A DNA stretch of 64,000 nucleotides, taken from contig NZ_AUAO01000001.1 of NCBI RefSeq assembly GCF_000428765.1, forward strand, positions 248,001 through 312,000. The letters are read 5' to 3'. Below the pieces are notes generated by a model. That model searched no databases, was not told the DNA's origin, and saw only the letters and a program-made list of their open reading frames with translations. This stretch comes from Brevundimonas aveniformis DSM 17977. GTDB lineage: Bacteria; Pseudomonadota; Alphaproteobacteria; Caulobacterales; Caulobacteraceae. Positions within the stretch are counted from its first letter, which is position 1; the number at the start of each line of letters is the position of its first letter. The translations under genes and the position numbers were made by a program. This document shows, in pieces, positions 28,586 through 36,652 of this stretch.

Positions 28586-28630
28586 CAGCCTCCGGGAGCG
28601 GTTTTCGGAGGCAACCTACATCGGAGGCTG
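28586..28630 (+). promoter_or_regulatory. Two-state leader of the cold-shock mRNA
   Basis: CAGCCTCCG (28586-28594) can pair with CGGAGGCTG (28622-28630), nine pairs, hiding the Shine-Dalgarno GGAGG at 28623-28627. Its core GCCTCCG can instead pair with a nearer copy CGGAGGC (28606-28612) in a hairpin with an 11-base loop, leaving the ribosome site free. The two folds exclude each other. A further hairpin, CCAGCC/GGCTGG, lies at 28546-28559. Confidence 0.5.
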
Positions 28631-28632
28631 CC

Positions 28633-28845
28633 ATGGCTACCGGCACCGTCAAATGGTATAACACCACTAAAGGCTACGGCTTTATTCAACCTGATGGGGG
28701 CGGCAAGGACGCCTTTGTCCATGCGACCGCCGTCGAGGCGTCCGGCATGCGGAGCCTGAACGAAGGTCAGAAGGTCGAGTTCGAACTTCAGGCCGACAAG
28801 CGTTCGGGCAAGGAAGCGGCCGTCAATCTCAAGGCGATCGACTAG
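28633..28845 (+). CDS. Cold-shock domain protein (CspA family)
   Basis: A 70-residue OB-fold nucleic-acid chaperone. It has both RNA-binding motifs: GTVKWYNTTKGYGFIQPDGGGKDAFVHATAVE, with RNP1 (KGYGFI) and RNP2 (DAFVHA), and ends EAAVNLKAID. Only one cold-shock domain is present, unlike the two-domain Csp proteins also found in Caulobacterales. GGAGG five bases before the ATG at 28633 sets the start; the long open frame upstream is leader sequence. A strong terminator follows. Paralogue identity (CspA, B...) cannot be set. Confidence 0.95.
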   Translation: MATGTVKWYNTTKGYGFIQPDGGGKDAFVHATAVEASGMRSLNEGQKVEFELQADKRSGKEAAVNLKAID

Positions 28846-28886
28846 CCTGAGTTCGCATAAGCGGGTTTTCCCGCCTGTGCACAGGA

Positions 28887-28921
28887 CGCCCGGCCGCATC
28901 AGCGGTCGGGCGTTTTCGTTT
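28887..28921 (+). terminator. Intrinsic terminator after the cold-shock gene
   Basis: CGCCCGGCCGC (28887-28897) pairs over its whole length (one G-T pair) with GCGGTCGGGCG (28902-28912) around the loop ATCA, and TTTTCGTTT follows. It is the clearest Rho-independent terminator in the window. A smaller GCGGG-TTTT-CCCGC hairpin lies just upstream at 28861-28874. Confidence 0.85.
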
Positions 28922-29001
28922 CGGGACACCAGCTTGGCGCACAGCTTGCATCGGAGGCTTGTCCCGCGACCATTTGGGTCGTTTGCCAACCCGTAGTGCC
29001 C

Positions 29002-29445
29002 ATGGATCAGTCCCAGCTGCTGTCGCTTTTCAACGCCGCCGAGCTTCAGGCCTTCATGGCCGGATTCCCCGTGCTAATGGCCCACGTCGGCGTGACGGTG
29101 GTCATGCTCATGCTGGGCGCGACCCTGTATGCGATCCTGACCCCCTGGAAAGAAATCTCGTTGATCCGTAACGGAAATTCTGCCGCGGCCGTCGCTTTTG
29201 GCGGGGTCCTGGCCGGGTTGGCCATCCCGTTGGCGGCGTCGCTGTCGGCGTCCAACTCGACCATTGAGATTATCATCTGGGGCCTTGCGACGGTGATCGT
29301 TCAACTGCTGGCCTTCCGCATGACCGACATGGTGCTGGCCGGGCTACCTGACCGAATTCGGGACGGCGAAATATCGGCGGCCGTTCTTCTGGTCGCGGCC
29401 AAGCTCTCGGTGGCGCTGATCCTGGCGGCGGCGGTGACTGTCTGA
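29002..29445 (+). CDS. DUF350 family inner membrane protein
   Basis: A 147-residue membrane protein with four hydrophobic segments: FPVLMAHVGVTVVMLMLGATLYAIL, AAAVAFGGVLAGLAIPLAASLSA, IEIIIWGLATVIVQLLAFRMTDMVL and AAVLLVAAKLSVALILAAAVTV. The pattern, with two repeats of two helices and the RNGNxAAA loop, is that of DUF350 (UPF0719, YjfL-like). Function is not established. The ATG at 29002 is preferred over GTG at 28996; neither has a strong ribosome site. The next gene, a membrane-bound protease, begins three bases after its stop, so they are probably one operon. Confidence 0.85.
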   Translation: MDQSQLLSLFNAAELQAFMAGFPVLMAHVGVTVVMLMLGATLYAILTPWKEISLIRNGNSAAAVAFGGVLAGLAIPLAASLSASNSTIEIIIWGLATVIVQLLAFRMTDMVLAGLPDRIRDGEISAAVLLVAAKLSVALILAAAVTV

Positions 29446-29448
29446 TCC

Positions 29449-30279
29449 ATGGCACGGCATCTGGACTGGTTGGTCTATGGAGGGCTCGTCGCGGGGGCCG
29501 TGGCCCTGTCGCTGGCCTTTCGGTCCGCCGATGCGCCCCCGGCGCCTCCGGTCGCCGGCGAGGACGAACTGGGTGGCGTCCTCGGGCCGGCCACGCCCTT
29601 TGATCCGACCGTCGTGGTCCAGGCCCCCGATGCCCGTCGCCAACTGACCAGCGGCACCGCCTTTGCCGTGTCCGGTGAGGGTCAATGGCTGACGGCCCGC
29701 CATGTCGTCGAAGGCTGTCGAGAGGCCGCGCTGATCGTCGGCGGTGACCGTGCGGTGGCTGCCGACATTCAGCTGGCCAGGGACTCCGACATCGCCCTGC
29801 TCACGACGGACGGCGGGCCGAACGCCCTGCCCGTGGGCCCGGCACGAGAGCGTTTGAGAGTCGGTCGCCATGCCTATCACCCCGGCTATCCGCAGGGACG
29901 GCCCGGCGAAGCCGCTTCCAGGCTGATCGGACGCGAAACCCTGCGTTTTCGCGGGCGAGGCCAAAGGGACGAGCCCGTCCTGGCCTGGGCCGAGATCGGG
30001 CGGACGGAGGGGCTTCACGGAACCCTGTCCGGTCTGTCGGGAGGGCCGGCCCTGGACAGTCAAGGCAGGGTCATCGCCGTGACTATCGCCGAGGCACCCC
30101 GTCGAGGTCGCATCTATACGACCGCGGCAGAAAGCATGGCGGCGGCCACCCAATCGGTGGATCAGACCGGCCAGTATGCCCCCGGCGCCGTCATCAACAC
30201 CCACAACTACGGCACCGTGGCCGATGGGTTGAGACGCGACCTGAGGGTCGCCCAGGTCGTCTGTTTGTCGGCGGCTTGA
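29449..30279 (+). CDS. Membrane-anchored trypsin-like serine protease
   Basis: A 276-residue protein with an N-terminal membrane anchor (LDWLVYGGLVAGAVALSLAF) and a chymotrypsin-fold protease domain in the periplasm. The catalytic triad is visible: His in WLTARHVVEG, Asp in DSDIALL, Ser in GLSGGPALDSQG. It is like the protease part of DegP/S1C enzymes but has no PDZ domain. The C-terminal 70 residues after the serine are poorly conserved. Coupled with the DUF350 gene upstream, suggesting a joint envelope function (inference). Substrate unknown. Confidence 0.85.
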   Translation: MARHLDWLVYGGLVAGAVALSLAFRSADAPPAPPVAGEDELGGVLGPATPFDPTVVVQAPDARRQLTSGTAFAVSGEGQWLTARHVVEGCREAALIVGGDRAVAADIQLARDSDIALLTTDGGPNALPVGPARERLRVGRHAYHPGYPQGRPGEAASRLIGRETLRFRGRGQRDEPVLAWAEIGRTEGLHGTLSGLSGGPALDSQGRVIAVTIAEAPRRGRIYTTAAESMAAATQSVDQTGQYAPGAVINTHNYGTVADGLRRDLRVAQVVCLSAA

Positions 30280-30799
30280 GGCGGACAAGGGGGCGACATT
30301 CCACGGTGGACGGAAAAGTCCGGTGTCCACAGGTTCGGATATGCGGACAAGGTCGCGATAGCGGGGCAATTGCGAACCGCGAACGGCGCGGCCTGCAAAC
30401 GACGACAATGGCAAAGACCACCAGGGCAGGCCAAAGGTTCAGCCTGACCTGTCTCCCATCCTACTGGACCCCAAGGCGACGAGGAGAAGGGTCAGGCCCG
30501 ATGCTTCAAATCTGTATCGAGAAGGGCGCGATTACACGGTCGAAAGTCGGGTGTATCCGTCCCCATCGGCGACGCGTTTGCGGCGGGTTCAGGTCTGTCG
30601 GCGCGCACGGCGCGGGCTGGCCTCACCGCCGCGTCATCCTCGGGCCAAGGCCCGAGGAGCGGGCGTCGGATTGAGCGGCCTGTCGGGGCGGCCTGGGCAG
30701 CCGTGGGTCTTGGCCTGAGGGTGACGAGAGGGGCGCAAACCGACGTCGCGGGGCACACAGGCTTTTCGTCGAAAAGCGCGTATGCCCCGCCGGTCGTCC
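30280..30799. other. 520-base intergenic gap, no gene seen
   Basis: Between the stops of the convergent protease and M16 genes. Short open frames here have no ribosome sites or recognisable products. The only structure I find is the palindromic repeat at 30632-30726. It is the longest non-coding stretch in the window and could hold a pseudogene remnant or small RNA. Confidence 0.5.
30632..30726. repeat. Alphaproteobacterial-type palindromic repeat
   Basis: The left arm at 30632-30653 and the reverse complement of 30705-30726 agree at 19 of 22 positions (CGTCA-CCTC-GGCCAAG core). The left arm itself forms a tight hairpin, CCTCGGGCC/GGCCCGAGG at 30638-30657. Such CGTCATCCTCGGG elements are common intergenic repeats in alphaproteobacteria. 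Confidence 0.6.
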
Positions 30800-33643
30800 C
30801 TAGCGCAGCGCCGCGCTGTCCAGATCCAGTTCCGTCAGCGGGATCACCTCGACATTGGGGTGCGCAGCGCGGAGCTGGTCGATGAACTGGGCCGCGTCGC
30901 CCACGACCACGATCGAGAACAACGCCGGGTCGAGCTCGGCGGCTGCGACGCGCTGGATATCGGCGGCACTAACCCCGCGCACCCGGTCCGCATAGTCGGC
31001 CATTTCCGAGATCGGCAGGCCGTTGTTGGCCAGATTGGCCACCGCGCCTCCCAGACCGTCCACCGTCTCCAGCGAGCGCGCATAGCCACCCACCAAGGTC
31101 GCCCGGCGCGGAGCCAGCTCATCCGCCGTAGCCTGTTCCGCAGACAGGCGCGTCACCTCGGCCAGGATCAGGCTGACCACCTCGGCGGCAGCGTCGTTGC
31201 GGGTCTGGGCCTGGGCGGTGAGGATGCCGTCGTCCTGGCGCGCCGAAAGCCCCGAGCCTGCGCCATAGCTGAGGCCGCGCTCGATGCGGATCTCGCGGTT
31301 CAGACGGGCGGAATAGCCACCACCCATCACCGCATTGCCGACCAGCAGGGGGTAGTAGTTCGGGTCGGCCCGGTCGACGGCGCGCGCGGCAGCATAGACC
31401 GCCGCCTGGCCGGAGCCCGGCAGGTCAATCACGATCACGCGCGGGGCCACAACCACACCCGCCGGATTGTCCGACATGGCCACACCTGTCGCCGAGGGCA
31501 CCCAACCGCCGAAAGCCTCTTCGGCCATGCGGAAGGCAGTGTCGGGATCAATATCCCCCGAAAACACCAGGGTCGCCGTCTCGGGCCGCCAGGCCCCGGC
31601 GTGGAACATGGCCACATCCTCACGCGTGATGGCCGGCAGGCTGTCGACCGTTCCGCCGCCCGGAGCGCCGTAGGGCGCATCCCCATAGACGGCGCGGGCT
31701 GCGACCGCCGATGCGACCGGTCCCGGCTGGCTCATGGAGACGCGAATGCCGTCAAGTGCCTGGTCGCGGGCCCGATCCAGTTCCTCCTGGGCGAAGTCCG
31801 GCGAGCGCACCAGCTGGGTCATCAGGGCGAACGTCTGATCGAAGGTATCCGAGGGACTGTTGGCATAGACACTGGTGAAGTCCGCCCCGGCAGAGGCCCC
31901 GACCGCAGCGCCAAGCCGCTCGATGTCGGTGGCGATCTCGGGGGCTGAACGCCCGGCGGCCCCTTGCGTCAACAGACCGGCCGTCATCGACGCCAGGCCG
32001 GCGCGACCGGCGGGATCATCCGAGGTCCCGGCCTGGAAGGACAGGCGGGCCGAAATCAGCGGCAGGCCATCGGTTTCGGCCACCAGAACCCGCATGCCGT
32101 TCGCCAGACGGCGCTCCACGACCTGCGGCGTTTCGACGGCGCGCTCCGGCCCCGGCTGGGGCAGGGCGATCCGCTGATCCTCCGGCGCGAGTTCAACGAT
32201 CTCAACGTCGGTCGCCAGATCGGCCAGGGTGACCGGCGCACCGGTCTGGGCCGCCGTCGGCTCGGCGGGAACACCGTCCGGCTGCTGATCTTCGTTCAGA
32301 TAGCGGACAACGATGCGGCGTTCGGGCGTCAGATACTGGCGCGCCACACGCATGACGTCGGCGGCGGTCACGGCCTGGATCGCGGCCACCTCATTGTCGG
32401 CGGTTGCGGCGTCACCGGTCATAATCAGCGCATAGCCGAGGGCAAAGGCCTGATCGTCAACGCTCTCTCGCTGGCGCAGCAGGCCTGCCACCAGTTCGGT
32501 CTGGGCTTCCTGAAGCTCTGCCGCCGTCACCGGCTCGTCACGCAAGCGCGCAATCTGGGCCAGGATGGCGGCCTCACCCTCCTCGACCGTGTGGTCGCCG
32601 GTCATCAGCGAATAGGCGGCGAGGCTTCCGCCCTGCTGGGCAAAATCGGGGGTCGAGGAGGCCTGAGCCGCGATCTGGGTGTCGTACACCATCGACCGGT
32701 ACATCCGCGACGATTCCCCGGTGGACAGGATGCCGTCCAGAACGGTCAGGGCCGCACGGTCGGCGTGGCCATAGGGAACGGTCTGCCAGGCCACGACCAC
32801 CGCCGGGAGCGGAACGTTCGGCGCATAGTAGGTGGCCTCACGCGGGGCCGCCGTCGCCGGCTCTGCGACATCATTGGCCGGGATCGGCTGAGCCGGATTG
32901 GTGATCGCGCCGAAATACTGATCGACCCAGGCGTCGAGCTGGCCCTGGTCGAAATCGCCCGTCACAATCAGAACGGCATTGTCGGGACGATAGTAGGTTT
33001 CGTGGAACCGGCGCACATCGTCGATGGTCGCGGCCTGGAGGTTTTCCAGCGAGCCGATACCGGCCCGGCGATACGGATGCTCGCGCCAGATTTCGCGCGG
33101 CATGTAGAGGCCGAACAGCCGACCGTAGGGCGAGGCCAGAATGCGCTGACGCAGTTCTTCCTGAACCACGGCGCGCTCGGAATCGAAGCTCTCCTGGTTG
33201 ACGACCAGAGAGCCCATGCGCTCGGCTTCGGCGAACAGCATCCGCTCCAGATGGTTGGCCGGCACCACCTCATAGTAGTTGGTGAAATCATCCCAGGTGG
33301 AGGCGTTGTTGAAGCCGCCGACATCCTCGGTCAGCCGGTCGAACGTCTCTTCCGGAAGGTTGCGGGTCGATTTGAACATGATGTGTTCAAACAGGTGGGC
33401 AAAGCCGGAGCGATCCTCGGGATCATCCTTGGAGCCGACGCGGTACCAGACCTGGACGGTGACATCGGCTGTCGAGCTGTCCGGGCGCGACCAGACCTGA
33501 AGTCCATTGGGCAGGGTCCGCAGCTGGAAGCCCAGCGGTGCAACCTGGACCCCCTGGGAGGCTGTATCCTGGGCGACGGCCAGGCCGGGCGTTCCGGCAA
33601 TCAGGGCCGCAGCGGCGGCAGTGGCGAGAAAGAAGCGCTTCAT
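30800..33643 (-). CDS. M16 family zinc metallopeptidase (pitrilysin-like), gene 2 of pair
   Basis: A 947-residue exported peptidase with Sec signal MKRFFLATAAAAALIAGTPGLAVAQ. The N-terminal M16 half carries the inverted zinc motif HLFEHIMF (HxxEH) and the distal glutamate in the ESFDSERAVVQEELRQR region; the second half (from about residue 500, ERRLANGMRVLVAETDGLPL) is the paired domain that lacks the zinc motif, as usual. Such enzymes close around and cut peptides in the periplasm. It lies 29 bases after a close relative on the same strand, and together they may form a heterodimer. Confidence 0.93.
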   Translation of the reverse strand: MKRFFLATAAAAALIAGTPGLAVAQDTASQGVQVAPLGFQLRTLPNGLQVWSRPDSSTADVTVQVWYRVGSKDDPEDRSGFAHLFEHIMFKSTRNLPEETFDRLTEDVGGFNNASTWDDFTNYYEVVPANHLERMLFAEAERMGSLVVNQESFDSERAVVQEELRQRILASPYGRLFGLYMPREIWREHPYRRAGIGSLENLQAATIDDVRRFHETYYRPDNAVLIVTGDFDQGQLDAWVDQYFGAITNPAQPIPANDVAEPATAAPREATYYAPNVPLPAVVVAWQTVPYGHADRAALTVLDGILSTGESSRMYRSMVYDTQIAAQASSTPDFAQQGGSLAAYSLMTGDHTVEEGEAAILAQIARLRDEPVTAAELQEAQTELVAGLLRQRESVDDQAFALGYALIMTGDAATADNEVAAIQAVTAADVMRVARQYLTPERRIVVRYLNEDQQPDGVPAEPTAAQTGAPVTLADLATDVEIVELAPEDQRIALPQPGPERAVETPQVVERRLANGMRVLVAETDGLPLISARLSFQAGTSDDPAGRAGLASMTAGLLTQGAAGRSAPEIATDIERLGAAVGASAGADFTSVYANSPSDTFDQTFALMTQLVRSPDFAQEELDRARDQALDGIRVSMSQPGPVASAVAARAVYGDAPYGAPGGGTVDSLPAITREDVAMFHAGAWRPETATLVFSGDIDPDTAFRMAEEAFGGWVPSATGVAMSDNPAGVVVAPRVIVIDLPGSGQAAVYAAARAVDRADPNYYPLLVGNAVMGGGYSARLNREIRIERGLSYGAGSGLSARQDDGILTAQAQTRNDAAAEVVSLILAEVTRLSAEQATADELAPRRATLVGGYARSLETVDGLGGAVANLANNGLPISEMADYADRVRGVSAADIQRVAAAELDPALFSIVVVGDAAQFIDQLRAAHPNVEVIPLTELDLDSAALR

Positions 33644-33672
33644 GGGACTACCTTTGAGAGAGATCAGGGGAC

Positions 33673-36519
33673 CTAAAGGCCCAGGTCGGAACGGTCGAAA
33701 TCAAGTGCCTCATAGGGCACGCGGACGGCATTGGGCCAGTTGGGTTGAACAGCTTCCCAGAATTGGTCGGCGTTGCCGACAATGACGATGACCGCTTGGC
33801 TCGGGTCGATCCGGGCCGCGCTGATGCGGGCCACGTCCTGGGCGGTGACGGCATCGACGGCCCGTGGATAGTTGGACACCTCATCCAACGGCAACCCAAG
33901 CGCCGAGAAGCCGGCAAGCGCGGTCGTCAGGCCCGCCGTCGTCTCGATCTGGCGACCGAACGAACCGTTCAGGAAGTTGGTCCGGCGATCAATCGCGCCC
34001 TGGTCGGCCGGCGTGTCGATCAGACTGTCGAGTTGATCCAGCATGACACCGGTTGTTTCCGCCGCCGCTTCGTTTCGGGTCTGGGCCGTCAGGGTCAGGC
34101 GACCCGCTTCGCTCGCCTGGCTCAGGGACGAATAGGACCCATAGGACAAGCCGCGCCGCGCCCGCACCTCCTGGAACAGGCGTCCGTTGGACCCACCGCC
34201 CAGGACCGCATTGGCCAGGGCCATGGCATAATAGTCAGGGTCATCGCGCGGGACCGAGCGTAGCGAAATCTGGACAGCCGCCTGACCGGCGGCGGCCCCC
34301 ATGTCGACCACAACCACCCGCGGCCCCGGATTGTCGCCCGTCAGAGGAGCCATGGCTGGGAGGGCGGCAGCGGGTGCTCGCCAGTCGCCGAACATCTCCT
34401 GCGCCAGGGCAAAGGCCGCCTCCGGCTCCATCGAGCCGCCGATCAGCAGCGTCGCATTGTCAGGACGCCACCAGGTCGAATGGAAACGGGCCAGTTGTTC
34501 GGCGGTAACCGCCCGCTGCTGGGCCTCGGTGGCCGAGCCCTCCCCATAGGTCGCCCCCCCGAACAGAAGTCGGGTGGAGACTTCAGCCGCAATGTTGCCT
34601 GGCTGGCGCATGGAGACCCGATAGCCGTCGATGGCCTCGGATCGATATTGCTCAAGCTCGCTGCCCGCAAAGGTCGGATTGCGCGCCACCGTCGCCATCA
34701 AGGCCGCAGCCTGCTCGGCGTTCACAGCCGGAGCCGATACCGAGAGGGTCTGGCGGTCCGCGCCGCCGCCGGCGCTGATCGAGCCGCCCAGCTGTTCGAT
34801 CCGGGCCGCGATGGCGGTGGCAGACATGTCGCCGGCACCCCGCGTCAGCATCTCGGCCATATATTCATTGACCGCGCCGGGTCCACCCTCCGCTGCGTCG
34901 CCTCCCCGCACCATCAGCACCGAGGAGAACCACGGCTGGTCCCCGGCCCGCGCCACAATCACACGCAGACCGTTCGACAGAGTGCGCTCAGAGAACTGTG
35001 GTGGGGTCGGCGTGCGCTGCGCGATCGGGGCCGGCGGCGCAATCCGCTCCTCATCCGAGGCATGGGTGACGAGCGGGCGCTGATTGGCCGGCAAATCCAG
35101 CCCATATCGCCCCAAGGCCGGTGCCACAGGATCGGTCACGCCTTCCGGGCGCCGGCTTTCATCCAGGTAGCGGATCGACACACGCCGATCGTCGCGCAGC
35201 CAGGTGCGTGCGACACGCAGGACGTCGTCGGCCGTAACAGCCGCCACGGCAGCCAGATTTCGGTCGGCCCAGTCGGGATCGCCGGTGTCTGCGATCGACT
35301 GACCCAGGGCGAAGCCACGGCCCATTGCCGTCTGTCGGGACCGGAGGGCCTGGGCCAGGATTTCTGTGCGGGCCTCCGCCAGTTCTGCAGCCGTCACCCC
35401 GCCGGTCCTCAGCCGGTCGATCTCGGCCTGCAGGGCCGCCTCAGCCGCCTCGATGTCTGACTCGCTGGAGACGATGACCTGCGGGCCATAAAAACCGCCG
35501 TCCTCAAGCTGATAGTTGTAGGCCCCGGCCGACGAGGCGACGCCGCCCCGAACCAGGGCCTGATAGAAGCGCGAATTGTCGCCCTGGGTCAGGATGGCAT
35601 CCATGACCTGAAGCGCCGCCGTATCCGGGTGATCGACCCGCGGGGCCGGATAGGACCAGACAATGGCCGGCAACGGCACATTGGGTGCATAGGCCGTCAC
35701 CGAGCGCGGGCCGGTCCTCTCGGGCTCGGTGGCCTCAAAACGCGGAATCGGGCGGTCCGGCGCGGTGATCGGTCCGAAGTGCTCGTCGATCCAGGCATCC
35801 AGCTGGGCCTGGTCGAAATCGCCCGCCACGATCAGCGACGCGTTGTCGGGCCGATAATAGGCGTCATGGAAGGCCAGGACATCGTCAACCGTGGCCGCGT
35901 TGAGCTCCTCGATCGAGCCGATGCTCGGGCGATGATAGGGCAGGGCCACCCACGAATTCTCGATCATCACGAACCGCTGAAGCCGCCCGTAGGGCACGGC
36001 CAGAACGCGCTGGCGAAGCTCTTCCTGCACGATCGAACGCTCAGCCTCGAAGATCGACTGATCGACAACCAGCCGGTCCATGCGCTCGGCATGGGTCCAC
36101 AGCATGGTCTCAAGGAAGTGCGACGGCACGACCTCGAAATAGTTGGTGAAATCCGGGCCGGTTGAGGCGTTCCGTGAACCGCCCACATCCTCGACCAGGG
36201 TGTTGATGTAGCCGCGCGGGATGTTGCGCGTCATGCGCGACAGGATGTGCTCGAACAGGTGGGCAAAACCTGAGCGACCGTTCGGGTCGTCCTTGGCACC
36301 GACATTGTACCAAACCTGAACGGAGACGGTCGGCGAAGAGCGGTCCTGAAGCGTATAGACCTGAAGGCCGTTGGCCAGGGTCCGGTGCTGATAGTCGAGG
36401 GCCGGCGCGGTCGGCGTCTGCGGCGGCGCCGTCATGGCGGCATCGACCGTCTGGGCCAGGGCCGGAGCCCCACCCAGGATCGTCGCCATGGCGGCAGACA
36501 GCATCAGGACACGCTTCAT
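33673..36519 (-). CDS. M16 family zinc metallopeptidase, gene 1 of pair
   Basis: A 948-residue exported M16 peptidase, signal MKRVLMLSAAMATILGGAPALAQ. The zinc motif HLFEHIL is present in the first half, with the third ligand in the IFEAERSIVQEELRQR region; the second half (from RTLSNGLRVIVARAGDQPW) is the inactive partner domain. GGGAGGGG before the ATG at 36519 sets the start; a nine-codon extension is rejected. It is the first gene of a two-gene operon with a paralogue of the same length and domain plan, so a tandem duplication is likely. Divergent from dnaX. Confidence 0.93.
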   Translation of the reverse strand: MKRVLMLSAAMATILGGAPALAQTVDAAMTAPPQTPTAPALDYQHRTLANGLQVYTLQDRSSPTVSVQVWYNVGAKDDPNGRSGFAHLFEHILSRMTRNIPRGYINTLVEDVGGSRNASTGPDFTNYFEVVPSHFLETMLWTHAERMDRLVVDQSIFEAERSIVQEELRQRVLAVPYGRLQRFVMIENSWVALPYHRPSIGSIEELNAATVDDVLAFHDAYYRPDNASLIVAGDFDQAQLDAWIDEHFGPITAPDRPIPRFEATEPERTGPRSVTAYAPNVPLPAIVWSYPAPRVDHPDTAALQVMDAILTQGDNSRFYQALVRGGVASSAGAYNYQLEDGGFYGPQVIVSSESDIEAAEAALQAEIDRLRTGGVTAAELAEARTEILAQALRSRQTAMGRGFALGQSIADTGDPDWADRNLAAVAAVTADDVLRVARTWLRDDRRVSIRYLDESRRPEGVTDPVAPALGRYGLDLPANQRPLVTHASDEERIAPPAPIAQRTPTPPQFSERTLSNGLRVIVARAGDQPWFSSVLMVRGGDAAEGGPGAVNEYMAEMLTRGAGDMSATAIAARIEQLGGSISAGGGADRQTLSVSAPAVNAEQAAALMATVARNPTFAGSELEQYRSEAIDGYRVSMRQPGNIAAEVSTRLLFGGATYGEGSATEAQQRAVTAEQLARFHSTWWRPDNATLLIGGSMEPEAAFALAQEMFGDWRAPAAALPAMAPLTGDNPGPRVVVVDMGAAAGQAAVQISLRSVPRDDPDYYAMALANAVLGGGSNGRLFQEVRARRGLSYGSYSSLSQASEAGRLTLTAQTRNEAAAETTGVMLDQLDSLIDTPADQGAIDRRTNFLNGSFGRQIETTAGLTTALAGFSALGLPLDEVSNYPRAVDAVTAQDVARISAARIDPSQAVIVIVGNADQFWEAVQPNWPNAVRVPYEALDFDRSDLGL

Positions 36520-36652
36520 ATCAGACCCCTCCCAGCATTCCGGCACGGACCCTAGACCTGTGACCCGTCGCTCGCCACTTACAGGGTCGTAATGTGGGGA
36601 TAGCCGTGTCCGCCGTCTCGCATCCGGCGGTCGATGTGATTAAGTAGACATA

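Noticed and set aside
36520..36652. SRP RNA (ffs) upstream of dnaX
   Set aside because: This is a common site for the gene, but the conserved GGAAG-containing tetraloop/internal-loop region was not seen.
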